This document shows positions 51,747 to 61,514 of a stretch of 64,000 nucleotides of DNA, piece after piece. Under the pieces are notes generated by a model that saw only the letters and a program-made list of their open reading frames with translations, had not been told where the DNA came from and made no database searches. Where the stretch lies: the NCBI RefSeq assembly GCF_026262505.1, contig NC_067203.1:1178001-1242000 (forward strand). The letters run 5' to 3'. The first letter of the stretch is position 1. Each line of letters starts with the position of its first letter. A program made the translations under genes and the position numbers. Source of the stretch: Trichomonas vaginalis G3 (lineage: Eukaryota; Parabasalia; Trichomonadida; Trichomonadidae).

Positions 51747-52594
51747 TTATATTTTTACCGTTCGATAGTAGTTGTATATGAAACTAAGTTCTAAGTAAAA
51801 CGCGTGTATAATGGAACTATTCTCTTTCTTCCATCTGTTGTAAACCATACTTGAAAGTCTGAAATACTTCCACTCGGTGGTTCATATAGCTTTGTAGGTT
51901 TTTCGTAAAAGTCATTTGCCAAGCATAAAAAAGAGTTTTGTGCACCAGAAAATGAAGCATGAACTATAATAGCATCTGAGTCGAAAACATTTTCATATGT
52001 TCCATTAGGGTTTTCGACTTCATAAAAGTTCGGGTGTACTGGATATTCTGCAGGCTGATTTAACATCCTCAAAAATCTATACCATGCCAAGTTGTTATAT
52101 TTTGTAGAAATATAAACGTTTTCTCCAAGGTCTTCTATTCTATCGATTTTAACAGTTGCATTTTTCCTGTCATAAACAATATCGAGATGGTACTCTCCTT
52201 CGTCAATGTTAAACTGGTTTGCATATTCGAGATAGATATCGTTTATTTTTTCTTGAAAAGCTTGAAGAGTTGTTTCTAAGTTTACAAGCAAATTCACTTG
52301 TAAAAGTTTTCCCTGTTCAAATTTCTCATACGTACGTTTTTCTTTGTTATAGTATCGAATTTCAAAAGCGACCGTAAATGGGAAACCATGTATGGCTTCT
52401 GAAATGAACTTCATTCTACGAAAGCCAATAGCTTTTGTGACGGATGGGTCTCTTAGCCATCTTAGTGGGTAGTCAAAACGATAGCCTTCATGCTTTACGG
52501 TCTCTGTCTCAAACTTTTGACCGACATTCGTAAAAAGTTCATCTAATGGTTTAGTTGTAGCAACTCTTGAATTTTCTTTTTCTATTGAAAGCAT
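51747..52594 (-). pseudogene. KPLDELF-type putative vertex protein, broken copy
   Basis: Counterpart of the intact 24652-25500; one break, otherwise very similar. Confidence 0.7.
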
Positions 52595-52612
52595 TTTTTA
52601 TCTAGAATAAAA
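52595..52612. promoter_or_regulatory. bidirectional 18-bp spacer TTTTTATCTAGAATAAAA
   Basis: Equivalent of 25501-25518. Confidence 0.5.
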
Positions 52613-53938
52613 ATGTCGAAAGAAACAGCGTCTATGAGAGAAATACAACACAACCGACAACTCATTTTGCAAGCTCTAAATAAGAACACAACAAACTTTT
52701 CAAACTATTCTAAGATATCTGAGTCATTGAAAGAAGGAAACTTAAAACTGACGATAAACCCAATGACAGACGAGTTTCTGTTTCAAGACAGTAAGAACCA
52801 TACTGTTTGTATAAATCCAACAAAAAGAACTTTAAACGAGAAACCTATAGATGAACTTCTTTTGAAGGCAGATATTGACAACAAGCTGACAAAGAGTATG
52901 TAGATGCAACAAGAACTATATTCTCGCATGGACAGATAGAACATACCCACAAACAACATCATACACATAACATCTATGACGTAGATGAACTTCAAGAAAA
53001 GTTAGATGACAAAGCTGACAAAACATATGTTGACAATAAAATGTCAAGTGAAGTGACAAGAGCTGACAAAGAATATTCTAAAAAAGACTCATACACATAC
53101 CATTGCAAATATTACAAACTTACAAGAAACCTTAAACAGGAAAAGTGACGTTGGACATACACACGATTTCTTCGCAACTGTTGGTATAGAAAATATTGAA
53201 GGAACGGTTGATGGAACTGGTGGGGATGTATTATATTGGAAACCTCCTAACTTTCCACAAGGTTTAACATCGAGGATGACATTAACGACGACGAAATGAA
53301 TAGACACGTAGAGAAATGTCTATGTCATGGAGGATGAAAAACAAAGTTAAATTCACTGCTCAAGATTTATATGATAAAAAGCTGACAAAACATATGTTAA
53401 CGATGAGTTAGATAAAAAAGCTGACAAAAACATATGTTAACGATGAGTTAGATAAAAAAGCTGACAAAACAGAGCTTCAAACGTTAAAGACAGAAATACT
53501 TCAAACACTATATCCTATAGGTTCTATTTACACGTCAATGAACTCTACCAGACAGAAGTAGTACTTGGTCTCGGAACTTGGACTCAAATAGTCGACAGGT
53601 TTTTGTATTGTGCAAACTCTTCAAAGGAAACAGGTGGAAGTAAAACGATTTCAGGTGCAAATTTACCTGCGCACAGTCACTACATAAATTTAAGTACATC
53701 TGAAGCAGGTTTGCATAGTCATAGATTTTGGGATTGGTCAGGAATGACAAAAGGTAAAGGATATGATGTTAAAGAGGACGTTAAGTTTGCTATAAATTGT
53801 TACTGGAGTAACACTGAGGTAGGAGGAAGCCATACAAGCCATACACATCGCGTTTCAGGGTATACGCAAACAACCGGGACAAGTAAAGACTAAATGCCAC
53901 CTTACATGACAGTTTACGCATGGTATAGAAATGCTTAG
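52613..53938 (+). pseudogene. phage-like tail-fibre gene, broken copy
   Basis: Start and gp10-type tip match 25519-27024. The middle differs: it keeps KADKTYVDNK-type units but also has unrelated sequence (53165-53350) with no counterpart in element 2, so the shaft region has been exchanged or rebuilt. Several breaks. Confidence 0.75.
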
Positions 53939-54892
53939 TCGTCATTTTCAACTTCTTTAGCATATTCGTCAGGAGTTGTCTTATATTTGTTAGGAACTGT
54001 CTTTGAAAGTATACCACCTTGAACCTTAACAAGTTTGAAACGAGGTTGACAATAGTAGTTTTATCTTCTGCTTGCAGTCTGTACATTTTGCCATGTTTGC
54101 CTAAAACTTCAATAATTCTCTTGTATACTTTCTTCTATTTTTACGAACACGAATGTGAGTACCTGTCGAGTTCCCATTGTTGTCATAGTCAATAGTATTT
54201 TCATATGGGTCGCGTTAGGTATTTCTATTTTTACTTTGTCACCTTTCTTAAGTTTGAAGCCTGGCATTCTTTCTTGTTCATCCCTTTTGACTAAACTATT
54301 AAATATATAGTCTTTCTCTAAGTCGGGGTTGTTTTTCATTTCTTCGGGGGAGTGGTTTCCCAAACCTTTTTGTTTACGGCTATTGTAAATATTTAAAACT
54401 TGTCTCATCTTTGCCATGGAGAAGTGTCTATACTTTCCGTCATATGACATTTCATCTACCTCACCACCTTGTGGTTGGTTTAAGTCTCTTAAGATTTTTA
54501 TACAACTGTCAATGACACCCAAGAGCAGAATGGTTTTGGTCGACAATGAAATATTGGTTTACATTTTTTGAACGCAGATAGTTTTTAATATCGTCTGATT
54601 TGAAAGAACGTTCACAGTCAGATGTCAGTTTTGTTGGATGGTATTTGTCAACGAATATTGTCAAAGCAGTTTTCACATCTAAAATATTTTTGGACTGTAA
54701 TGGTATGGCTTCACAGTATCTTGTGTTTTGACCAACAAATATAAACCAGTATGGAGGTCCATCTTCTCTATACCTCGGAATGTTTTCCAAGATATCCATA
54801 AACCAAGCATTTGGTGTTGAACTAAAGATTTTTACCATGAGTGCTTTCTTTGTTGCCTTAGAAACATAGGGGTCCTTGTTTGAATTCGTCAT
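53936..54892 (-). pseudogene. rve-type Polinton integrase, broken copy
   Basis: Starts MTNSNKDPYVSKATKKALMV and continues with the same catalytic and basic-tail parts as 27021-27977. A few breaks. Confidence 0.8.
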
Positions 54893-54908
54893 TTTTAACC
54901 CATAAGAA
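54893..54908. promoter_or_regulatory. 16-bp divergent spacer, integrase / GLFG gene
   Basis: TTTTTAACCCATAAGA separates the two starts; counterpart of 27978-27994. Confidence 0.4.
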
Positions 54909-55310
54909 ATGGGTTTATTTGGCGCATTAGCAGGAGTCGCATCTAGATTTTTGCCCGCAGTGGGAACAATAGCCAGAGGTGCATTTGGAATTGGAAGGAA
55001 GATTTTGAGTACATTAGGTATACTGAAAGAGAAAGCACAACCTATTATACAAACCGTACAGAAAGGTTGGGATGTAGCACGAGATGCAGCAAATCTTATT
55101 CCAAATCCTGAAACAAGAGGAAAAGTTCAAGGATGGATGGACAATGTAGGAAGACAAGCAGGAAACTACTATAACAAAGCAAATGACTACTATAACCAAG
55201 CAGGACACTACATGGACCAAGGTGAAAGATTCTTTAACAGAGGATATAACCATGCACAACAGTGGGTAAACAACAACCAACCGCAACCACCTCAAACGTG
55301 GGGAATGTAA
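54909..55310 (+). CDS. 133-residue GLFG amphipathic protein, putative membrane-active virion component
   Basis: N-terminus MGLFGALAGVASRFLPAVGT then ARGAFGIGRKILSTLG is a long hydrophobic/amphipathic segment whose first residues resemble viral fusion or lytic peptides (analogy only). The middle is helical (TVQKGWDVARDAANLIPNPE). The end is Asn/Gln/Tyr-rich with NYYNKANDYYNQAGHYMDQG and QPPQTWGM. It could help a virion cross membranes. It diverges from the integrase gene. Confidence 0.65.
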   Translation: MGLFGALAGVASRFLPAVGTIARGAFGIGRKILSTLGILKEKAQPIIQTVQKGWDVARDAANLIPNPETRGKVQGWMDNVGRQAGNYYNKANDYYNQAGHYMDQGERFFNRGYNHAQQWVNNNQPQPPQTWGM

Positions 55311-55329
55311 AATTTTTTACTGAGATGAA
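55311..55329 (+). promoter_or_regulatory. shared leader TTTACTGAGATGAA
   Basis: Same leader as 28396-28414; repeated again at 55486-55504 before the next gene. Confidence 0.45.
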
Positions 55330-55485
55330 ATGAACAATACAGCATTGAGACAAATGGGCTCAAGATGGCTTTGTCGGCTTCCAGCAGTTACACAACCACG
55401 TGTTTGTCAAGTCATCCCTATACCTCAAGAAGTTTTAGACCGACTTAAAAAACCTAAACAACCAGTTGAAAACAAACCAAACTAA
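55330..55485 (+). CDS. 51-residue conserved protein (element 3 copy)
   Basis: MNNTALRQMGSRWLCRLPAV; one codon longer than 28415-28567 (in-frame), otherwise conservative changes. Confidence 0.6.
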   Translation: MNNTALRQMGSRWLCRLPAVTQPRVCQVIPIPQEVLDRLKKPKQPVENKPN

Positions 55486-55504
55486 ATTTTTTTACTGAGA
55501 TGAA

Positions 55505-56089
55505 ATGACTGAAGAAGTTGAAACGGTAGATTTGACACCACAAACAAAAAGTTCAGAACCATTGTCAAAACCTGTCAAAGAACTTACAGATGAAGAGAAA
55601 AATTCAATAATAGAAAGTGTGAGGTCTGGAAATACAAACTCTAACTACAAAGTCACTTTTCATAGAAATGGAACGGCAAGTATCTCAAAAAAGAAACAGA
55701 CTCTCACAAATAAAATATTGAAGTCTGAAGGAGTTTATGAGACAACAGATGGAAAAGTTTACTTCACTGACCAACAGTTCATTATAGAACATCTCATTGA
55801 CTTAGAGTCGAAATATTCTAAACTTTACAACAAACACAAAAAGTTGAAAGGAAAACAGAAACAGATGGCATATGACATTTATGAAGATGTTGACGACACA
55901 ACCATACCTGCAAGTGAGGTAAGGTCAGATGAACCGAAAAGTGACGAAAAACAGATAGAAGAAGGGAAGCCAAAAACTGAAGATAAACCAAAACCAAAGG
56001 TTAGTTTCAATACTAAACCAAGTCAACCTTCATTAGCTGGTATGGGTTGGCGTCAAAGACTTATGGCAGCCGGTGGTTATGTAAAGTAA
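55505..56089 (+). CDS. conserved 194-residue charged protein (element 3 copy)
   Basis: Open, same length as 28587-29171. Differences cluster in the Pro/Glu linker (ASEVRSDEPKSDEKQIEE); the GMGWRQRLMAAGGYVK end is kept. Confidence 0.7.
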   Translation: MTEEVETVDLTPQTKSSEPLSKPVKELTDEEKNSIIESVRSGNTNSNYKVTFHRNGTASISKKKQTLTNKILKSEGVYETTDGKVYFTDQQFIIEHLIDLESKYSKLYNKHKKLKGKQKQMAYDIYEDVDDTTIPASEVRSDEPKSDEKQIEEGKPKTEDKPKPKVSFNTKPSQPSLAGMGWRQRLMAAGGYVK

Positions 56090-56124
56090 AGGAAAAACAG
56101 TATATTTTTTTATTTTTATTTGAA

Positions 56125-56395
56125 ATGTACGCTGAGTCTGTCGGAAAAGACCGTTGGGAAGACATAGATGAAGAAGTTCATGAGAAAACATAGACAAGAA
56201 AGTTCATGAGAAATTAGATGAAGAAAGTTCATGAGAAATTAGATGAAGAAGTTCATGAGAAATTAGATGAAGAAAGTTCATGAGAAATTAGATGAAGAAG
56301 TTCATGAGAAATTAGATGAAGAAAGTTCATGAGAAATTAGATGAAGAAAGTTCATGAGAGATTAGATGAGAAATATGAAATGGCATACCATTTAA
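56125..56395 (+). pseudogene. HNH relic filled with minisatellite
   Basis: Begins like the HNH gene (MYAESVGKDRWED) and ends like it (GMP-type GGCATACCATTT text). Between them are about eight 24-25-bp units of GAAAGTTCATGAGAAATTAG ATGAA (56160-56365). The intact gene follows at 56441. Confidence 0.75.
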
Positions 56396-56440
56396 AATAA
56401 AACATTTTTTTAAAAAAACATTTTTTTTATTTTATTTGAA

Positions 56441-57025
56441 ATGTACGCTGAGTTTGTTGGAAAGGACCGTTGGGAAACTTGTTTGTTAGATGAGAAATAT
56501 GAAATTCACTGTTGTGAGTCATTTGAAGTCAGAAACAAAGAGACAAAAAGAGTTTTAAGCGGATGGGAGGGAAATAAAGGATATGCTATTATGAAGATGA
56601 GTGGAAAACACTATCCTAAACATGTTGTCATTGCAACTCATTTTATACCGAATCCTAACAATTTACCTTTTGTAGACCATATAAACCATATAAGAAACGA
56701 CAATAGACTTGAAAACTTGCGTTGGGTTACTCGTTCTGAAAACAATAAGAACAAAAGCAAATTTGGAGATATTGTATTCGATTTCATCGACGAACTAGAA
56801 GATGAAGCAATTGAAATTACAGACTATGGTAAGCATACGTTTGAGTTTTACTACTACAGCGAAGAACAGGACTCTTTCTACTTTTATACCGGCGTAAACT
56901 ATAGAAAATTACAAGTATGTTTTACTAAGGAAGACTATGCTTATGTAAACGCTAGAGATACAGATGGAAAAAACGTTAGACTATATCTTAACAAATTCAA
57001 GAAGCTATATGGCATACCATTTTAA
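56441..57025 (+). CDS. HNH endonuclease (element 3 copy)
   Basis: 194 residues, open, same HNH motifs as 29219-29803 (HVVIATHFIPNP, VDHINHIRNDNRLENLRWVT). It lies directly upstream of polymerase B with about 28 bp between them. Confidence 0.82.
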   Translation: MYAEFVGKDRWETCLLDEKYEIHCCESFEVRNKETKRVLSGWEGNKGYAIMKMSGKHYPKHVVIATHFIPNPNNLPFVDHINHIRNDNRLENLRWVTRSENNKNKSKFGDIVFDFIDELEDEAIEITDYGKHTFEFYYYSEEQDSFYFYTGVNYRKLQVCFTKEDYAYVNARDTDGKNVRLYLNKFKKLYGIPF

Positions 57026-57053
57026 AACAGTATATTTTTTTATTTTTATAAAA
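57026..57053 (+). promoter_or_regulatory. AT-rich leader of polymerase B
   Basis: AAACAGTATATTTTTTTATT then TTTATAAAA before the start; like the helicase leader on minus. Confidence 0.5.
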
Positions 57054-59207
57054 ATGCCCCCGTATAGAATGGATAGAAAATCTGCTAGAATAAAAGCAGA
57101 GTTAGAAAGATATGGCTGGAAAGTTTCAAAGAAGTTTAAATATAGGAAGGGAAAGCCAATAAAAGTCTATGACAAACTATCTGATCTTCGCTATGAAATG
57201 GACCTAGAAACAGCACGCGCCAACTATCCAAACAGACTTGAGAGGTTAGAAGAAGAACGTCTTATGAACATGGCTTTCAATGTTAATGAGCCACAGGTTG
57301 AAGGACACGACGGCTTTGCCAGATTCTACTGGAAACATAACGAACAATTGTATCCTTTGAGGAGGAAAAAAGGAAAAGGTGAAGACGCACATGCTCCCAT
57401 GGAAAGAACAAGATATGCATATGAAAAGTATTGTGAAGTTCGAAGTCAAATTCCATCTGGTCGAACCTTTACAGTAAACTTTGACGATGGAAAGAACAAA
57501 GAAGGCTTCATGGGTGTACTTGCTGCCATACAAGACGGAAATAAGAAAGGACACAATCTCAGACTAACCGTAACAGATTTAGATGGTCATATATACTACT
57601 CACATGGCAATGTCACAACAGCTGCAATGCTTCTTGACGCTTTCAAGACTACAAAGAGAGAACAAATGTTTGACTCCGACTCAGACATCTTAAATGCGAT
57701 TGAAGGAATTGCAAGCGTGAAGTTCGAATGGTATCAACCTAACCCTCAAGCAGTCAGACAATATGCTGGGTATTTCCCGTTCATAAACAAGTCTGACATT
57801 GACTTAACAAGGTATGGAATTTACAATTCAATTGAAACAATTGTCAATGAACCTTGTATTCTTACATGTCTCAGGAACTCTGGTCTTGTTACAGATGAGA
57901 AGATGAAGTATCTTGAGTCATGTGTGAAAACAAGGTACATTCTTAGAAGTCAATTGTCAAAGATTGCACCGTTGGCAAATGTGAATATCCGAGTCAACAT
58001 TCCGACTGAGAAAGGTTCTTCACACGACGACTATGTTATTGACTTCAAATTGCCATGGTTGAAGATTGTACTTCTCCACAACCACTTCATGTTGAACGAA
58101 AGTCTTACAAACCCATTGTTCGGAAAAGGTAAATGCAACATTGTCAGAGCTGTTAACATTCTTTTCGAGAAAGGTTTGTTGGAACCGATTCCAGATGACA
58201 AGCTGACAGAAACTTTTGTACCAAAAGACGAAACAAACTTTTTATTGTTAGCAAGACCAAAAGTTGTTCCAGACAAAGTTCTAGCACAGAAGAAGTACAC
58301 AGCTCCAAAAGGAGTTGGATTGTTCGGATACCAACCTGAACCAGAAGAACTTCCAATGAGGTTGCAAGAACTTCAAGATGCTATAAACAAACTTCCATTG
58401 AGACATCCAGTCGACGTCAAATTGTATTGGAGAGCATCTGAGTTAGCTCAGAAGGTTTTATATGAAACAGGTTGCTTTGACGATGTTTATGAGATAACAG
58501 GCGAGGTTTCTCAAAAGATAAGAGACTCACTTGAATTTCCACGAACTGGGCCGATTGGATGCGACAAGTTCGACTCAAACGAAAAAATATACTATGTCGA
58601 CCTTAACGCTGCGTACATGAGGTTCGTCCAATATATTCCAACTGGAATTCCAAACGAAGACGGTGAGTTCCCGGGAAGGAACTATACAGTTGGAAAAGTC
58701 ATACAACAAATGTATGATATTAGGAAAGCTTCAAATCCCAAACTTGCAATGACACTCAAATTGCTTATGAATTCGACATGGGGATATTCCATTAAGAAAC
58801 CTCAAAAGATGAAGAGTAAACACTATGAGAAGGTCGACAACTTTGTTGAAAGGTTCTCCACTTTTGTTTTAAAGTACGAGTTCACCGAAGGTCAAAATGG
58901 CTTAGTAACCACAGTAAAACCTATTGTCGAACATTGGTCCTACCCTCAGTTCGCAAAAGCAGTCCTTGACAACTACAACAAATTTTTCTCAGAGGTTAAA
59001 TCCAAAGTGAAGGTATACTATGAGAACATCGATGCACTCATGACGAACGAAGAAGGCTATAACAAACTCATTGAAATGGGTTTAGTCGGTGAGAAAATGG
59101 GCTGTTTTAAGCTAGACAAGGTATTTTCCGAAGTTCATGTTCTCTCCAAGCGTAAGTACTGGGCCGTACTTGAAAACGGCACAGAAATAAAACATTGCAT
59201 GAAATAA
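57054..59207 (+). CDS. family B DNA polymerase, protein-primed type
   Basis: 717 residues from MPPYRMDRKSARIKAELERY. Polymerase motifs lie in order near the C-terminus: motif A-like YYVDLNAAYMRFV (about residue 512), motif B-like KLLMNSTWGYSIKKP (about 562), motif C-like region YYENIDALM (about 640), and a KRKYWAVLENGTE end segment (KxY-like). This is the arrangement of Polinton and phi29-like polymerases, which copy element DNA from a protein primer. The upstream 500 residues hold a less clear exonuclease/TP-like part. It looks largely whole but shorter at its end than usual. Not seen in element 2. Confidence 0.85.
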   Translation: MPPYRMDRKSARIKAELERYGWKVSKKFKYRKGKPIKVYDKLSDLRYEMDLETARANYPNRLERLEEERLMNMAFNVNEPQVEGHDGFARFYWKHNEQLYPLRRKKGKGEDAHAPMERTRYAYEKYCEVRSQIPSGRTFTVNFDDGKNKEGFMGVLAAIQDGNKKGHNLRLTVTDLDGHIYYSHGNVTTAAMLLDAFKTTKREQMFDSDSDILNAIEGIASVKFEWYQPNPQAVRQYAGYFPFINKSDIDLTRYGIYNSIETIVNEPCILTCLRNSGLVTDEKMKYLESCVKTRYILRSQLSKIAPLANVNIRVNIPTEKGSSHDDYVIDFKLPWLKIVLLHNHFMLNESLTNPLFGKGKCNIVRAVNILFEKGLLEPIPDDKLTETFVPKDETNFLLLARPKVVPDKVLAQKKYTAPKGVGLFGYQPEPEELPMRLQELQDAINKLPLRHPVDVKLYWRASELAQKVLYETGCFDDVYEITGEVSQKIRDSLEFPRTGPIGCDKFDSNEKIYYVDLNAAYMRFVQYIPTGIPNEDGEFPGRNYTVGKVIQQMYDIRKASNPKLAMTLKLLMNSTWGYSIKKPQKMKSKHYEKVDNFVERFSTFVLKYEFTEGQNGLVTTVKPIVEHWSYPQFAKAVLDNYNKFFSEVKSKVKVYYENIDALMTNEEGYNKLIEMGLVGEKMGCFKLDKVFSEVHVLSKRKYWAVLENGTEIKHCMK

Positions 59208-59263
59208 AACATTGCATACCATTTTAAAACGTTTTTAAAACAGTATATTTTTACATATATTAA

Positions 59264-60124
59264 ATGCTTCAGGTTGAAAAACAAAGAACAAAAGTAGCAG
59301 ATACAAAACCGTTAGACTATATCTTTACAAACGCTGGTAGGAATATATCAGATGAAGAAATTTCATCCCGATCTTACAGGTTTGACTATCCAATTCGTTG
59401 GCTTCAAAGTCCTTCAGATGCAAAGGCAATAGGATTTAGAAGAGTTTTGTTTTCAAATAGAACTAACGCTTTTATGTTCGCGGTATATTTTCATGGCCAG
59501 TATAAAGGTTCTGATGGTCTAATAGAAAAATTTGACGAAATGAAGATCTTTACTATTCGTTCAGACGAAAGTCTTGAAAAAACTCTAAATGACTTTCAAA
59601 CTCAAATAAACAAATACTACTGGGAATTTCAAGAAAAATACCACTCTTTACTAAATGGAACATACTATCTAAAACTAGAATACGACAAGATGAACTCCAC
59701 CGTTTCATTTCAAAGGATTGAAAATAACCCTCCAAGAGATACAGAGTTTTTATATTGGGGAGTAGACAAACGTTCTTGGGCACAATTTCTTCGGTTACTA
59801 AACCAGAACGAACCCTTACCACCTGACGGTCCTTTTAAATTTATACTTCCACCAGCAGATTTGACAGTTTATAAAAACGTGTTTGACCCTCAAAATGTTA
59901 TATGTCATGCAAGTTTCAGTTCAAGCAACAACAGTTTTCTTTGTATCGGTAAGGACTTTTATGACTTTGCTTCTAAATTCTACGAACCACCTAGTAACAG
60001 TTTCTCTGACTTTCAAGTCTGGTTCACAACAAACGGTGTGCAGCATATAATTCCATTGTACTATGACTTTTATCTCGAATTGTCTTTCATATACAACTAC
60101 GGAAAAGTGCTGAAAAAGTATTGA
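59264..60124 (+). CDS. KPLDYIF-type protein, putative jelly-roll vertex protein
   Basis: 286 residues, open: MLQVEKQRTKVADTKPLDYI, FDYPIRWLQSPSDAKAIGFRR, HASFSSSNNSFLCIGKDFYD, YEPPSNSFSDFQVWFTTNG, PLYYDFYLELSFIYNYG. Paralogue of the minus-strand gene next to the fibre (24652-25500), about the same length. Two diverged copies per element would suit two capsomer or vertex types. Role inferred. Confidence 0.65.
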   Translation: MLQVEKQRTKVADTKPLDYIFTNAGRNISDEEISSRSYRFDYPIRWLQSPSDAKAIGFRRVLFSNRTNAFMFAVYFHGQYKGSDGLIEKFDEMKIFTIRSDESLEKTLNDFQTQINKYYWEFQEKYHSLLNGTYYLKLEYDKMNSTVSFQRIENNPPRDTEFLYWGVDKRSWAQFLRLLNQNEPLPPDGPFKFILPPADLTVYKNVFDPQNVICHASFSSSNNSFLCIGKDFYDFASKFYEPPSNSFSDFQVWFTTNGVQHIIPLYYDFYLELSFIYNYGKVLKKY

Positions 60125-60159
60125 AAAATATATTTTAGGGTAGATGGTTTTTAGGTGGA

Positions 60160-60250
60160 ACCAGGTCACTCGGTCACTCGGTCACTCGGTCATTTTAACT
60201 TCTCTGAAAAAGTGTGACAACATGACATTTTGACAACAACACAGGAAATA
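60160..60250 (+). repeat. CACTCGGT / TGTGACAACATGACA dispersed repeat (plus)
   Basis: Three CACTCGGT repeats, then CTTCTCTGAAAAAGTGTGAC and ATTTTGACAACAACACAGGA. Forms an inverted pair with 61398-61489 around the gene at 60417-61313. Confidence 0.85.
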
Positions 60251-60416
60251 GACTTTCATCGTATATGTTTTGTCAAGACTTTCATCGTATATGTTTTGTT
60301 AAGACTTTCATCGTCAATGTTTTGTCAAGACTTTCATCGTATATGAGCGTAAATCAGGCAAAAATATATTTTAGTTTTTTTTAAAAAAAATATTTTTTTA
60401 TTTTTATTGTAAGAAC
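60251..60416 (+). promoter_or_regulatory. TTTCATCGTATATGTTTTGT repeats and AT-rich leader
   Basis: Four short repeats of the type GACTTTCATCGTATATGTTT, then AATATTTTTTTATTTTTATT GTAAGAAC before the start at 60417. Confidence 0.55.
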
Positions 60417-61313
60417 ATGTCAGCAACAACAGCACCAAACTCGTTAGTCATGAACCCAACATCTATGTTAGTAGAGATGAAAAGCTTCATTCCTTCTTCA
60501 TATACTTTCGAAACAGAAATCCAGAAGATAAAGCAAGAACTTCTCCAAGGAGATTTAAACTGTAGTGCGAAAGATGAAACAAATGAACAGTATCTTTATG
60601 AAATGCAGGATATTATTGACCATCTACCTAAACTTCCTGAAATACAACAACAAAAGCTTACTATTCCAGAATTCGATGAAATAGAAGTGAAACCAACTGA
60701 CTCAGTAGAAACCAAGAAGTTCATACGAAAGATAAACTATGAGTTTCTTGGATTTCATTGCAACCACAAAGACTGCGATATGGTATATTTCATTGACATA
60801 TATAAATCTGGGGAGTTTAAGACCTACGACAACTTTGTTTCGTTAGTTGCAAAATGTGTATGGCAGATAAGAGATAAAGATAGAAGAGGTAAGGTATGGA
60901 ACGAACAAATAAAACCAGCAACTTTTGAGTTAAAGAAAACCATTTACGCCTTACTTGTTTTAGCAGGTAAGGTTTCAGAATATAATGCTAAAATGAACTC
61001 ACAATGTTCAAAATGTAAAGCAGCAATGAAGAAATATAACTACTCCGTCAAAGAGATAGAACGTATGCGAAAAGACTATACTGACTTAAAGAAAGAAGCA
61101 GAGAAACCAGCAGAAGATAAAATGGACATGTTGACATTTCTGAACAAAAACTATCCAACTGCTGACGATTTCCTTCTATCTGACGTCAAGAAGAAGTACA
61201 AAGAAACTTTCGGTATCGTTAAAACTTTTGATATCCTTCGTGAAGAAATAGAAGCTACAAAACTGTTTAAAGTCATGAACCATCACAACATATACCATGT
61301 AAAACGCTTGTGA
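60417..61313 (+). CDS. conserved protein with CxxC and helical C-terminus (element 3 copy)
   Basis: 298 residues, open. As 31854-32732 but with CNHKDCDMVYFIDIY, so one more Cys/His-rich segment. The cassette is bracketed by an inverted repeat pair different from the one used in element 2. Confidence 0.65.
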   Translation: MSATTAPNSLVMNPTSMLVEMKSFIPSSYTFETEIQKIKQELLQGDLNCSAKDETNEQYLYEMQDIIDHLPKLPEIQQQKLTIPEFDEIEVKPTDSVETKKFIRKINYEFLGFHCNHKDCDMVYFIDIYKSGEFKTYDNFVSLVAKCVWQIRDKDRRGKVWNEQIKPATFELKKTIYALLVLAGKVSEYNAKMNSQCSKCKAAMKKYNYSVKEIERMRKDYTDLKKEAEKPAEDKMDMLTFLNKNYPTADDFLLSDVKKKYKETFGIVKTFDILREEIEATKLFKVMNHHNIYHVKRL

Positions 61314-61397
61314 AAAAGAGGTTCCGCCTAAAATATATTTTTGTCTGATTTACGCTCATTGACGAAGAAATCTCAACAAAACATTTACGATGAAGTA

Positions 61398-61489
61398 TAT
61401 TTCCTGTGTTGTTGTCAAAATGTCATGTTGTCACACTTTTTCAGAGAAGTTAAAATGACCGAGGGACCGAGGGACCGAGGGACCTGGTT
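61398..61489 (-). repeat. inverted copy of the CACTCGGT dispersed repeat
   Basis: TTTCCTGTGTTGTTGTCAAA, then GACCGAGG repeats, CCTGGTTAGAT: reverse complement of 60160-60250, with a change of CACTCGG to CCCTCGG in every unit. Confidence 0.85.
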
Positions 61490-61514
61490 AGATCTAAAAT
61501 ATATTTTTGCTGAA

